Shown: piece after piece, positions 53,459-64,000 of the stretch
How the letters are laid out: the number at the start of each line of letters is the position of its first letter
How positions within the stretch are numbered: position 1 is the first letter of the stretch
Origin: Yamadazyma tenuis
Lineage: Eukaryota; Ascomycota; Pichiomycetes; Serinales; Debaryomycetaceae
Length of the DNA stretch: 64,000 nucleotides
Assembly (NCBI RefSeq): GCF_029203305.1
Contig: NC_089462.1
Coordinates: 1,798,001 to 1,862,000 of the forward strand
Direction: 5' to 3'
Made by a program: the position numbers and the translations under genes
Notes under the pieces: generated by a model
Database searches by the model: none
Seen by the model: only the letters and a program-made list of their open reading frames with translations
What the model was told of the DNA's origin: nothing

Positions 53459-56400
53459 ATGGTAAGTCCATACCGCCAACCCACAACCAATTGCCGTACT
53501 AACACCGCAGGCGTCGTTTCTACCGCTCAACCAGCTTGAGGACTCTACCGTCTCCAAGCAGGAGCATACACGTGAGCTCCAGGTGGAACAAGCGTTTAAG
53601 ATATTCGAGGAAGCGTTGGACCTCCAGAAACAACAGTTTCTCAAACCGTGCTATTCCAACTACGAGAAGCTCTTCAAGTTGGACGTGGTGGCGAGCCACT
53701 ACGATGAGGAGCCCGCCTATATCAAGGGCCTCCAGAACGGGGCCCGTGCCGACTCGGTGGACGAGTTGGCGTTGTTGTCGCCAAACCTCAAGTCGCTACG
53801 GTACTTGATTTTCAGAAATAGAGCCTTCCTCTACTTGGACATCCTTCGCTCGGGCGAGTCGGTGGCCAGTCCTGAGACATCGGGCCTCGATTCCCAGAAA
53901 ATGCTTTTCTATACTTTGGTGGACGATATGGGAAATGCTCTTATCTATCAGGAAGCTGACAGTTTACTTATTGACACTCTCTACGAGGTCCTTGTATTCA
54001 TGGGTTCGGCTAGACTTGCACGCTTCATCTTGGAGTACTCTCTCAGCAGCAAGGCTGAAAGCAACGATATACTCGGCCTCCTACCGTTGGATAAGGTGGC
54101 CGTCCGACACCACGAGCAATTGGTAGACCGCATCAACCAACGCCAGACCGGCTCTGGCTCGTTCACTAAGCATCAGCAGGCAATCGAAGACAAGTATCTG
54201 TTTTTGGCACCGTTGAGAGCAGACTTTCAGGCCCTGATAGACAAAGTATCCACTGCTCGAACCATGAACTGTAAGATTAAGATAAAAGGTGATGTGCTCA
54301 AATGGGAGCATGTCACTTCTTCGATCAACGAGATGCTCAAAGCTCATGAAGACAAATCTAGGATCGAGACCACCGTAAGGCTGAAGCTTAAGGACATTGA
54401 CACTTATTGTTTCACTGCTAATAGTATTGAGATTCTTCACTTGGAGGTTCCGGAGATTTCGGACGAGGTGGACGATGCCGAGGAGGAATCTACTTCTGAA
54501 GGGGATGCTAGTAAACAGGTGGAGGAGGACCACATTCACGAACCCACAGACCTACAAGAAAGTGAAGCTGCTCCGAGCGAGGAGATCTCGACCGAAGTTG
54601 AGAAAGCTGCTGGAGAGTCTCCAGCCCTTGATCATGAAGGCGGTTCAGTTCCTCCTACGGACACAATAAACGAAACGCACGAGGAAGGAAATCCTGAAAC
54701 CTCCAAGTCTACGCCAAAATCCATATCCAAAGGCATCCAGCGTGCATCCAAAAGACTCCAGAAATCCGAACTCGAATTCAGCTATTTGCCCAACTTGGAT
54801 GTCACCCCGGCGATGTTTTCTGAAACAACTAGGTTTTTCAGCGACATTAATACCTTTCTCCTGAAGCTTAATGTGGGAGAACTGCTCTCTTTAGGAGACA
54901 TTGCCTCTAAGTTTGTGGATCCTGGTGACATCACCAACTTCACCACCGATTTCATAGATGTTTTGGACTTGTATGAGCCTTCTATTCATGCTAAGGCATT
55001 AATGGAAGCATGGAGATTGAGGCAAAGCAGGCTCAAGGATACCACCGATCACGAAAACGAAAAATTGAAGCTTTTGGAAGTGTTGAAATCGTTCAGTTCG
55101 ACCACAAAGTCATCTACGGAGCTCAACAATGGTTTTGATGAACAAGGTGATATATATTCTCCTGAAATAATTGCCGACTTCATCACTAAAGCCAATGACA
55201 AGAAATGCCATATAAACGATATCAAAATCTCCATATTAAGGTTTTTGATGGGAAACCAAAAAAATGGCTTGTGTCTTATATGTGACACACACTGGCTGGA
55301 CAACCTCCTTCATGATGTCAAAGGATGGGTGAATCAATTGGAACTTCAGCTCTTACAAGAGTCTGAAAATGCCTTGAAACTCCCAACCACTCCCACCTTG
55401 CTAGACGAGTTGACCTTTTCCACCAGTGTATTTGAGCTACTTGTCGATACTTATGTGGACCAGAAAAGCAAAGTTGACCTCTTAATATCCCAAAATGCTG
55501 ATCGGGGGTTCCAAAAATCGTTGAAAGCATCATTAAACACTCAGATATCTGTGGTTACCAAGCTTAAAAGTATCTTGGAGAGATGGATACTCCACCTTGA
55601 AGGTATTTTGTATATCTTGAAGGATTCTGTCTACACTACTCTTGTATCATTCAAATCATTTGTCAGGTTCCAATGGTCAATGGCTTATAAGGAGAGACTG
55701 GATAATGCTAACTTCCGACTCAGCAAGTTTTTAACAGCTAGGTTAAGTCAATTAAGTGAGCTCCTCGAATCAAAGCCAGGGTTTGATGTGGCTGTGAAGA
55801 TGGCCAACTACAAATGTATCAAGGACATAAGCTCGAGGTCTATCTACTTATTGTCAAATACAATCACGGTAACAACGGTGTTCGCTAAGATTTTGTATGC
55901 CAAAGATGGAGACAATAACGAAGAAGCCATAAGCATTTTAGAGAGAACCTTAATTGGATCTGAGTATTTTAATGACGGGATTGATGGTGTTGATAGTTCT
56001 GCTATTTCCTCGGTGAAAGCCCTCTTGCAGGAATCAAGTACTGATATGAAGTTCAGCCTTTGGACCATCCTTTTCCTGTACTACAATTATTCTTCCAATT
56101 TAGAGCGGTTCCAATTCGGCTTTGAGAGAGTCTTAGAGTCAATCCTTATAGACCTCGATAGTGATACCTACAAAAAGGAAGAGATTGATAATAGGGCTTC
56201 GACCTTGTTGAAAATATTATCATTATTCGACGAATACTTAACCATGTTCTTGGACCATTTGTCTAAAAACGCATGGAAGCTAACATACAATTCAGATAAA
56301 ATGTCCTCCTACAAAGAGACCTTAAAGAGACTATTGGTTGTATTTCAACTCCTATACATGTTCAGTCTTCATGAAGAGGCTGCCTTGATAACATCCAAGA

Positions 56401-58943
56401 AGATCACCTTATACGAAAAGTCCCGTATGGCATATAACAAGTTTAAAGGTTTTATCATGAGACTTACAACTGCGATTGTTTTGTACTATGATTTGTTGGT
56501 TAAAGGCGATTATACTGCCAGAATAGCTGACATCAGCTTGGATCTATTATCTTTGTTTCATGATCAGTTGGGTAATAGAAGGCTCTGTGATTCTGGGGAC
56601 GGGATATTCCTTTTGTTTTACCAAGATGTTATTCTCCAGTCTGATTCCACCAATCGTCAAAGTGATATCCTCCAACTTTTGTCTTGTAGACACCATTGGA
56701 ACATTTCTTCGAATAACTTCACTCCTGTGAATCATGACACGTCTGCTGCTACTCAATTGAATAAGGATTCTGCGTTCAGCATTTCCAAGTTGGTATTACC
56801 GCTTTGTTTATCGAGACAACCCATTGTCAATCCCCCTAAAGGAGACTTGAAGTCGATTATCGACGAGTTCTACGAAGTGATAGGGGACCCAATCTTTGAG
56901 ACGTTGAGTCCATTGGACCAAAATAACAATATTTTGAGTCATGTTTTGGATGACACTGTTGTAAGTGGTGCATTGGTCAAGGAATGCTTTTACGGGCTTA
57001 GAAAAATCAATTTTTTGCTGCCAGGGAAAAGCGAGTTGACGGAAATTGCCCAAGGGGGATTGTATTATCTACAAGGCTTGTTGGTGTTCTCATCTTACAA
57101 GGTAAGGAAGAAGTCAATGCAAGGCCGGTCCCTTGAACTTGAAAATGTCATCAAGCTTTTGAAGAATGACCTTGTATACGCAAGCAACCGTGTGGAAAGC
57201 TGGTTACTCCTCGGTCAAGCGTATGGATTCCTTGTAGAAGATGACCTTATTTGGACTCCTGATAAACTCACTGCCATGGAAAAGAAAATCGCTACGGCTA
57301 ATCTCCAAAGAAAGTCATTAATCTGTTACCTAATGGCTATCAACTTCTCAAAAGAAGCACCACCTAATAACTTAAAGGCAATTATTGGTGAGTTAATGTC
57401 TAGTTTTGCCATAGAGATGTTCAATGCCTGCATGATTCCCATGTTGATGATGGCTTTCAAAGTCACGGCAAATCCCAAATTTGTTCATACTCGGGACGAA
57501 AACAAATTTGTGACAGTTCAGGACAACCCTCCCATTAGAAGATCATTTTGTTTCAAGATTATTCAGCAAAGTTTGCATTTGGCCATCAAATCCAATTCAC
57601 AAGACTGGATCAATTATTACTACCTTTCCAAAGTTCAAGGAAAGCTTAAGTTGCCGATGGAAATGATCATGGAAACACTCATCGATGCTTGTCATCACTC
57701 TTCCAACGTGTCGACTCCTGAGCTTATACTCGAACCCCACTATAGGATCTGTTCGGTGGCATTTAAGGCTATCAAAAGGAACCAGCTCCTTCCAAAATCA
57801 GCGGTGGAGTACCTCCTTAAAGACTCGTTGTTTAAAGAGATACAAGCTCCTTCTTTCGAAACAGACAACCAAAAGCGAGAAGGGTATGAATTTGTTGTCG
57901 AGTGTTTGAAGAAGATCGCTCAAACTGACAGAAAACGGTGGCATCATAAGTATCACTATAGATTGGCCAAGATATACTTCGAGGAGCTTGATAACATCAA
58001 AGCAGCCATTGAAGAAATGTCGATCATAGTGTCCCTCAAAGCCACTAGTAAGACGTTGGTGCTGATTTGGAAACCAGACATTGAAAGACCAGGAAAGCAT
58101 TTTTACTACACTTCGCAGTATGTGTTGTTGTACATTGACCTTTTATATGCCGACAAAAACTTGGTGGGGCTATTTGCAATGGTTCCTCGGTTAAGGAGGT
58201 CTAGTACCATCATGGTGTCGTTGTTTGCTACCTGGGAAAAGCTCTGCTCCGTCATCTGTAAGCTTGTTCGTTACTTGTACGACGTCAAAGAGACCTTCAC
58301 CGAAAGCTTTTTGCACACCCCCATTCACCTTTTCTTTAACCATGTCCAGCAAATTAACATGAACTTGAAGGGCAAGGAATTACCCGAATCACTTCAACCA
58401 GCTCTTTGTCTTTTAAATGTGTTGAACGAGTTGAAGAAACTCAACAGTGGTTTTGGTCCTACATCCTTAATTGACGACACGATTGTTGCGGTCTTCGTTA
58501 ACGTATATTATCAGATACAAGCGGATACGGCTGTTACACTGCAAGTGGAATCCCCCAAGGGAAATAAGAGACTTGCTAAGAAAGACATCTTCCCATGTGT
58601 GTCTGATATCCTCAAGAACTGCAAAAGAGAGGTGGATGCTCTTGTTAAGAACAGCCCCGACTTACTCAACGAGTTTGCTCTTAAGAAACAACAGGAGTTT
58701 GACCAGAGGGATCTCGAGAAGCAGAATACACCAGTTCCACAAAAAGTGGCCATCATCGTAACTCCTCCCACCGCCGATATCAATCCTGAGGACGTGCAAT
58801 TGAGCTCACAGTCGGTGGAATATCATTCTGCTCCCAGTGCACCTGCTACACCCACACCGGTACCAGTACCAGTACAGAGCCCACTCAAGAGACTTGTGGA
58901 GCAAGACGAACCTGATGAACCCAAAAAACCCCGGGTGGTTTGA
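53459..58943 (+). CDS. HIR3: Histone regulatory (HIR) complex subunit Hir3, with intron
   Basis: Spliced gene: exon 1 is the ATG alone (53459-53461), exon 2 is 53511-58943, giving 1811 residues starting MASFLPLNQLED. Hir3 is the TPR-rich scaffold (CABIN1-like) of the HIR H3-H4 chaperone, which represses histone genes and deposits histones outside S phase. The spliced N-terminus (HTRELQVEQAFKIFEEAL) aligns with the recalled start of S. cerevisiae Hir3 (HSRELQIEQSFNIL). Further matches are MRKKSMQGRPLELENVIKLLKNDL-type wording (here from about residue 1200), WLLLGQAYGFLVEDDLIWT and WKPDIERPGKHFYYTSQY near 1520. The first in-frame ATG without splicing lies well inside, so the intron model is strongly preferred. 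The C-terminus ends in a Pro-rich basic tail. Confidence 0.93.
53462..53510 (+). other. 49-base intron of HIR3
   Basis: GTAAGT donor immediately after the start codon (53462-53467), perfect TACTAAC branch point (53497-53503) and CAG acceptor (53508-53510). The branch-to-acceptor distance is very short. Splicing joins ATG to GCG TCG TTT and yields the conserved Hir3 N-terminus. All three signals match the yeast consensus. Confidence 0.93.
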
Positions 58944-58992
58944 CTTTCCTCTCATATCTATTAAGTAATAGACTCTAATATAAACTGCATCA

Positions 58993-60798
58993 TTACCAAG
59001 AAGGCTCGAACAAGTCGTTATCGATTTGCTCTTCAAGCTCGTTAATACTCCGCACAAGCTCGGTTTGGTGGCTTTCGACAGTATTCTGTTCTCTTTTATC
59101 TGATTGCACCAAACTGAAGCAGTAGAGGTTTTGTCCTTCTCTAACTTGGAGTTTGCAGTCGAGCAACTTTTTCACCTTTAGAATAGCATGCAAGTCCAGG
59201 GTATCAGAAATGAGTCTCTGTAAATCCAGTTCCCCGATGACACTGGAGCCGGTACTAGCGACGAAAAACTTCAACTTCAAGAGCTCAAACAACCGGGACA
59301 CTGTAATAAGTACCTGGTAGAAGTGGTGGACACCAGGATACTTACTGGGATCACACGATTGGACTAGAGTGCTGAAACTTGTGGGATTCGATTCATTGAT
59401 AGAGAATATGTTGATGAGGGTGTTGAGCTTGCCTCTTTTCAAATGTTGTAGCCACTTGAGCACCGCTATGTGTCTTGCCTTGTATGAGCCATTAGTTATT
59501 ATTGAAGAAAGACACTGAAATTTCAGAGCCTCGTGAAGTTCAGGGACGGGTGTGGCTGTACTCCCACCCTTGAGGGCTCTCACGCGTGGTGCCGAGTTGA
59601 GTCCGGACGTGCTTTGCTTTCGAATGCTACTGGTAAGATGGTCTGCCAAACTCTTCAGAAACACCTCCATCTCCTCCACTAATAGGGGCGGAACACTCAC
59701 GGCTTCTTCTAAGCGTTGGACCATCAACATCGAGTTCAATACAAACATTAACGAGATCTCATGTCTCTCATTATACCTCATCATCACCTGGTCACAGTCG
59801 ATCTCTCTTTCACTGGAAACCTGTTCCTGATAAAGCCTGCGAATCCGAGGATCATAAGAGTTGGCCTCCAACCCGTTGGACGGCTGCTTCTCCAAGCTTG
59901 GGATCACCGAGTAGTCGCTACTGGGTAAGGCCAAGAGACAATTGAAGTATATGTCTGCCTGGTGAGTATAGTCATCATCAATACACGATAAGTCCTCGAC
60001 TGCCAACCACACAAAGTTGAACGCAACGTACTTATAGTAGTCGACGATGTCTCTATACTCCACCTTGGCGAACTTACGTATCTCCGACACGAGAGTTGGT
60101 GATATGACAGTTAAAAGAGTTTCCAACGTCTTTGAGTTTCCTGTGGTGTAAATAGCCTTCAAGCACCTCACCAACGTTCCAAACACAAGTCCCAAGCACT
60201 GGCCCTTCCAGGGCCGTTCCAACACGCCCTCAAACAAATTGGCGGTGATCCCAGTACCTTGCTTCAAGAGCAACTGGTAATTGCTAATCGACCCGCAGTC
60301 CACCGCAAGGTTGTACTCGCTTACCTCAAACACATTCACCAACATCCTCAGCAACTCCAACGCAAACGCTGCGTGCTCGCGAGCTATGGCCACAGCCCGC
60401 TCGCCATATATGCGGTCGGAAACACATCGCAACACAAACTCATTAGTATCCACATACACTTGTCCCATCTTAAGCCGTATTCTCTCTGCCGACAGGCCAT
60501 ACTTTAAAACAGCATCTTCCAACAACACCCGCAACTTGCACACCAGCAAAAGCACTTCTGCCACCACGGCTGTCCAGGTGACAACGTTGCCATGCACTGG
60601 GACCACTTGAACGGTAGATACCACCGAGTACAACCTGTGTTTGGCGGTGTCAAGAGCATCCCAAACCTGGTCCACACTGACACAGGAGTCTAGTAATTCA
60701 TCTATTTGGAACTCCTGGGACACCGCATACCGCACCTGGGCCGCATACGTGTCGACCTGGGCCCGGACTTCGCTATCGCTTTCAAAGGTGAGGTTCAT
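58993..60798 (-). CDS. Large helical protein of unknown function
   Basis: 601 residues from the ATG at 60798 (MNLTFESDSEVRAQV); an in-frame ATG at 60864 would add 22 residues but lies only 16 bases after the Nudix stop, so the downstream start is preferred. Family not recognised. The protein is almost all alpha-helical, with no signal peptide or clear membrane segment. It has Leu/Val-rich helices (VVAEVLLLVCKLRVLLEDAVLKYG), a conserved-looking middle (YYKYVAFNFVWLAVEDLSCID) and an acidic C-terminus. It could be a trafficking, cytoskeletal or scaffold subunit; nothing in the sequence decides. Convergent with HIR3, tandem with the Nudix gene. Confidence 0.7.
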   Translation of the reverse strand: MNLTFESDSEVRAQVDTYAAQVRYAVSQEFQIDELLDSCVSVDQVWDALDTAKHRLYSVVSTVQVVPVHGNVVTWTAVVAEVLLLVCKLRVLLEDAVLKYGLSAERIRLKMGQVYVDTNEFVLRCVSDRIYGERAVAIAREHAAFALELLRMLVNVFEVSEYNLAVDCGSISNYQLLLKQGTGITANLFEGVLERPWKGQCLGLVFGTLVRCLKAIYTTGNSKTLETLLTVISPTLVSEIRKFAKVEYRDIVDYYKYVAFNFVWLAVEDLSCIDDDYTHQADIYFNCLLALPSSDYSVIPSLEKQPSNGLEANSYDPRIRRLYQEQVSSEREIDCDQVMMRYNERHEISLMFVLNSMLMVQRLEEAVSVPPLLVEEMEVFLKSLADHLTSSIRKQSTSGLNSAPRVRALKGGSTATPVPELHEALKFQCLSSIITNGSYKARHIAVLKWLQHLKRGKLNTLINIFSINESNPTSFSTLVQSCDPSKYPGVHHFYQVLITVSRLFELLKLKFFVASTGSSVIGELDLQRLISDTLDLHAILKVKKLLDCKLQVREGQNLYCFSLVQSDKREQNTVESHQTELVRSINELEEQIDNDLFEPSW

Positions 60799-60879
60799 GG
60801 TGGGTTTTGATGGAAACGGCAGATCAAATTTGGCGCGACTTTCTAAATAGCTGCAAAATAACATACATAATTATGATTA

Positions 60880-61818
60880 TCACATCGTTGGGAACGGAAT
60901 ACTTCGATGGCTGCGTGAGACTATGGCAAGGTAGTTGGGCTCTGTGGCAGGAGTCACTATCCCGTGACGTATTAAGAAGTCGATGAGTACTAACCCACAA
61001 TTGGGCTTGAATTCTCCGTTTCCCATCCGCTCAAGAATCTCGTCTATATCCATGAGGCGAAAGTCCTCTGCCTCACCATCCTGGGGCGCTGGTACCACCG
61101 TCGTCTCGTCTTCAAACTCCATGTCATACACGTACTCCACCTCTGGCTGCACTCGGTCAATGAGTCTTCCCTTGGGGTGGTACAAATACAGCACCACCCC
61201 GACACTCTTGGTGTGGTTTTCGACGTACTGGGCCGGGATTCCCGCCTCCTCAAAGCACTCTTTCACCACCGTTTCCCAAAGCCCGTACGGATGGCCCAAT
61301 CCCCCTGCCACCGTGTTGTCCAACATGCCTGGGTATGTGGGTTTGGTAGAAGACCTACGTGGAATCCACATCTTCAACTTCCCATTGGCCGAGTTGACGG
61401 GTGATATGTATCCATTTATGTGCACGCCGTAGGTCACGACGCCAATGAGCACGGAAAATGCCCGTTCCACGATGAAATACGGAACATTGGTGGGGTTGTA
61501 AACCGTATAGAACTCATCTCTCCACCCGTTCTTCAAATCAGCCTCGAAGAACGGTACTTGTTTCCAGCGGGCCGCCACATCTCCAAACAACTGGTTACGC
61601 TTGTCGAAGGTGTCGTACGATGTATCTATGGTAATGGTCATGGTGAGAGCGTCGACCACAAACCCGGTTTCACTGGCAAAATATCTCGCAATTGCAGGCG
61701 ATACGTACCCAAGGATGCTTTTGTGGTCGTGGGCCACAAGAGAGTAGAACCCGCCAGCGCCTTGCCCGTACACAAACCCATCCACCTCTTCTATCACCGA
61801 GAGCAACGAGGTAACCAT
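60880..61818 (-). CDS. Nudix hydrolase, thiamine pyrophosphokinase-related (YJR142W-like)
   Basis: 312 residues. The N-terminal DUF4743-type domain (about 1-125) is followed by a Nudix fold with the box GGLGHPYGLWETVVKECFEEAGI (about 171-193; the usual REUxEExGU reads KECFEEAGI). S. cerevisiae YJR142W, which I recall as the closest named relative, dephosphorylates damaged (oxo/oxy) thiamine diphosphate, pre-empting inhibitory forms of the cofactor. The ATG at 61818 is 54 bases from the divergent TSC1-like gene, so the two share a very short promoter with a TATAAA-type word. THI20 elsewhere in the window belongs to the same vitamin pathway. Confidence 0.87.
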   Translation of the reverse strand: MVTSLLSVIEEVDGFVYGQGAGGFYSLVAHDHKSILGYVSPAIARYFASETGFVVDALTMTITIDTSYDTFDKRNQLFGDVAARWKQVPFFEADLKNGWRDEFYTVYNPTNVPYFIVERAFSVLIGVVTYGVHINGYISPVNSANGKLKMWIPRRSSTKPTYPGMLDNTVAGGLGHPYGLWETVVKECFEEAGIPAQYVENHTKSVGVVLYLYHPKGRLIDRVQPEVEYVYDMEFEDETTVVPAPQDGEAEDFRLMDIDEILERMGNGEFKPNCGLVLIDFLIRHGIVTPATEPNYLAIVSRSHRSIPFPTM

Positions 61819-61872
61819 TTTGGCATATAAACATTATGCGCGCGCCCTTGGCATCTTCTCATCTCCAGACCC

Positions 61873-64000
61873 ATGTCAGGCTCCTCTAGACAGCTATTAC
61901 GAGACCTCAGCGCGGTGCTCGACTCGTGGGAGCTGGGCATCGCCGATTATCTGAACCGCATCAAGACGTCCGACTTGTTTCGGTCCATCACCGCCTTCCA
62001 TGACAAGCATAACACCCTCCAGGCCATTCAACTGTCAACCAATCTCCACAACAAACTTCATGAGTTCCACACCAATTACATCGGCCCCAACGCCGACCTC
62101 CCGCGAGAAATCCTCTTTGTCGAAATTCTCACCGAGATCCTGCCGGTTTTAAGCAAAGAAGAGGCTGAAGTGTGGTTAAAGACGTATTTGCGTCCTGCCG
62201 TCGACAGTGCAAACTTTGATTTGGAGTTTGTGCTGAAGTGCAGATATTTCATCATCAAGCTCGCCGACTGTCAGCCATACGAGGACCAGGCGTTGAGAGA
62301 AAGACGCTTGGATATCGCTGTGGCGGTCATCAACCGTGTGTTTGATCTCTATCTAGGCCCTGACCCACAAGTGCTAGAATTTATTGGGTTACTGGTGCGA
62401 GACGAAGACAAGAATACCCAGGAGTTCTCCGAGCGTTTGAGGTTTGTCAAGCGCAACAGTATGGAGATTCTCTACAACTTTGCCTTGGTGCATCCTACCA
62501 CGTTTGGAGACATTGCCAACTCCCGTTTTATCATTGCCCATTACAGATTGGCGGTTCTTGCACTTCTCAGTATGGTGTTAAACTCCCGATCCTCGAACCT
62601 CCATGCGTTGGCAAACACGGATCTTTTTGCCAACTTGTTCAAGTGCTTGCTGTTTGACTTTAGTGAAGAAGTGCTTGCGTCGGGGTTGTCGTTATTGGTG
62701 ATGTTTGTGCCTTTGGTGAGTGATCGCATGGGGGAGTACGTTTCGGACTTGATGATCATCTACACCCGAGTGGTGATTTGGTACAGCTTTTCTATCTCCA
62801 TTGGAGAACGAGCAGCCATCCTCAAGGAGCAGTATTCTCGAGCCAAGCAGGGCTGGGATATGGCTCTACCCACCGGGGAAGAGTCCAAGACCATATTGGA
62901 CTCCAGTTACCTTGTAACGATTATCTACGGGTTTTTTCCATACTCGTTGAGCTTATTTGCTGACTCACCGCTTAGGTACCTTCAAGAAAATCCTCCCAAG
63001 TTTGTAGAAGGCCAGTTTCTATTGGTGATTAACGACCTCATTACATCCAACATTCTGCCTAAAGAGGAAACTGTTCTCAACTACATCGCTCTGTTCACCA
63101 AAAGTTATCTCAAATCGTTCATTTTGCACCCAAACTTTTTGAAAATGGATAGGCTTTCAGTGGAGTACGAGAAAAGAAACCCCACGAGGTGGTTGATTGA
63201 AGATAAGCAAGACGACTCTCTTGGGGTCGAGGAAATCATGTTGGGGTGTTTGGCGTTGAATCCGGTTTTGGGGTTCTTTGTACCCGATGCCATAAGTCCC
63301 AGCATGGTGGATGTTCGGTTGGAAGATGAACCCAAAACCAAGCTTAATGGTGATGGTTCTGCTCCCATGTCGCGAGCTTCGTCCATCGGAAGTCCGCTTT
63401 ATTTCAACTTCAGTAACCAGTCTCTTATCCCAAACTTGCTGCTCAGCTCGTTGAACCGTAAGATGTCTGTTATTCCAACCAACCTTGCAATTGAGGGTAA
63501 GAAACAGGGAGAAATCAACTTCAAAGAAATCAACTATGATGGTGAGAAACCCGTTGAAAATGCCTCAGGACGAGATAGGCAAGGGAGTGATCCACTCCAC
63601 AATTTGTTTTCCACCCACGAGAAACTCTATAATCCAAAATCTAGTGATTCTACCGATACTCAGTCGGTACGGACATTAGATGTGCACTCTTTGTTGGGGG
63701 ATAAGGTCAAGACTTCCCGGACCCAATCGTGTGTAGCATCCGTGGACTCCAGCAAAGAAACTGTTTTTAGCTCGGGAGGTTCATTGCACAATATGCCCGA
63801 AGGAGAGCTCAAAAAGAATGCCTCTGGAACAATTGTGGACTTCTATCAGAGAGAGCTCCTTTTGATGAAGAATGAAATTGAGTTTTCCAGTTACATGAAG
63901 CATTTAAATAAGTTTCAGTATATCAAGCTCAAGTTGCAGATGAACCGAATGAGAAAAGAAGGAGAACTCCCAAGTAGCTCAAGAGAGTATATGAATACCA
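61873..64000 (+). CDS. TSC1: Hamartin (Tsc1) homologue, 5' part (3' end outside window)
   Basis: The frame from the ATG at 61873 (MSGSSRQLLRDLSAVLDSWE) is open to the window end, 709 codons with no stop. Tsc1 with the GAP Tsc2 holds the Rheb GTPase inactive and so restrains TORC1; it is absent from S. cerevisiae but present in fission yeast and reported for Candida species. The N-terminal part (about 1-380) is a helical HEAT-like hamartin core (for example SDRMGEYVSDLMIIYTRVVIW), then a Ser-rich linker. The last visible segment (from about 655) begins a coiled coil, YQRELLLMKNEIEFSSYMKHLN, corresponding to the hamartin coiled coil that binds Tsc2. Identification is by recalled pattern. Confidence 0.75.
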   Translation, partial: MSGSSRQLLRDLSAVLDSWELGIADYLNRIKTSDLFRSITAFHDKHNTLQAIQLSTNLHNKLHEFHTNYIGPNADLPREILFVEILTEILPVLSKEEAEVWLKTYLRPAVDSANFDLEFVLKCRYFIIKLADCQPYEDQALRERRLDIAVAVINRVFDLYLGPDPQVLEFIGLLVRDEDKNTQEFSERLRFVKRNSMEILYNFALVHPTTFGDIANSRFIIAHYRLAVLALLSMVLNSRSSNLHALANTDLFANLFKCLLFDFSEEVLASGLSLLVMFVPLVSDRMGEYVSDLMIIYTRVVIWYSFSISIGERAAILKEQYSRAKQGWDMALPTGEESKTILDSSYLVTIIYGFFPYSLSLFADSPLRYLQENPPKFVEGQFLLVINDLITSNILPKEETVLNYIALFTKSYLKSFILHPNFLKMDRLSVEYEKRNPTRWLIEDKQDDSLGVEEIMLGCLALNPVLGFFVPDAISPSMVDVRLEDEPKTKLNGDGSAPMSRASSIGSPLYFNFSNQSLIPNLLLSSLNRKMSVIPTNLAIEGKKQGEINFKEINYDGEKPVENASGRDRQGSDPLHNLFSTHEKLYNPKSSDSTDTQSVRTLDVHSLLGDKVKTSRTQSCVASVDSSKETVFSSGGSLHNMPEGELKKNASGTIVDFYQRELLLMKNEIEFSSYMKHLNKFQYIKLKLQMNRMRKEGELPSSSREYMNT

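Noticed and set aside
4735..61818. THI20 and the Nudix gene as a thiamine gene cluster
   Set aside because: They are about 55 kb apart with unrelated genes between; shared pathway but no physical clustering.

Overview
The window is nuclear DNA of a budding yeast. Genes are dense, almost all intronless, and lie on both strands with intergenic gaps of tens to a few hundred bases. Recognisable proteins include Amd1, Thi20, Pan1, Hsp78, She4, Yng2, Mgr1, Cox6, Upf2, Fum1, Rad4, Spt2 and Hir3. Codon use suggests a CTG-Ser1 yeast (Debaryomycetaceae-type). In-frame CTG is absent from FUM1, occurs twice in HSP78 and four times in AMD1 (all in the variable N-terminus), and tends to sit at polar positions. 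Leu at CTG codons in the conceptual translations should therefore probably be read as Ser.

Layout. 1-7 kb: 3' end of RGP1, a GPI-type cell-wall protein, AMD1 and THI20. 7-15 kb: PAN1, HSP78 (with a perfect heat-shock element) and a PalH-family pH-sensor membrane protein that meets SFB3 head-to-head at one shared CATG. 15-24 kb: SFB3, SHE4, YNG2, an Ala/Thr-rich GPI-type wall protein and a mitochondrial-looking membrane protein. 24-33 kb: a Gre2-like reductase, MGR1, COX6, an unknown Ser-rich protein, a KapC/Yap-type bZIP, an unknown acidic protein and MRPL35. 33-43.5 kb: NMD2/UPF2, PTC7, TIM11, PEP7/VAC1, SPT2 and FUM1. 43.8-50 kb: a large mitochondrial-looking helical protein, RAD4 and a short-chain dehydrogenase. 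50-52.5 kb: a gene-poor stretch with broken reading frames. 52.5-64 kb: a PQ-loop protein, HIR3 with a 49-base intron directly after its ATG, an unknown 600-residue protein, a thiamine-type Nudix hydrolase and the 5' part of a hamartin (TSC1) gene running off the end.

The genes form no operon or single pathway. Mitochondrial function is over-represented (HSP78, MGR1, COX6, MRPL35, TIM11, PTC7, FUM1 and two unknowns), and TIM11 and FUM1 carry CCAAT boxes of the kind bound by the Hap complex. THI20 and the Nudix gene both touch thiamine metabolism but lie 55 kb apart.

The most unusual pattern is that five unrelated genes (THI20, the Gre2-like gene, MGR1, the bZIP gene and the 43.9-46.1 kb gene) each carry a different tandem repeat starting within about 40 bases after the stop codon. 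I did not find a clear novel multi-gene system. The best candidates for new biology are these 3' repeats, the 50-52.5 kb relic region, the presequence-like extension on Upf2 and the two low-complexity wall proteins.
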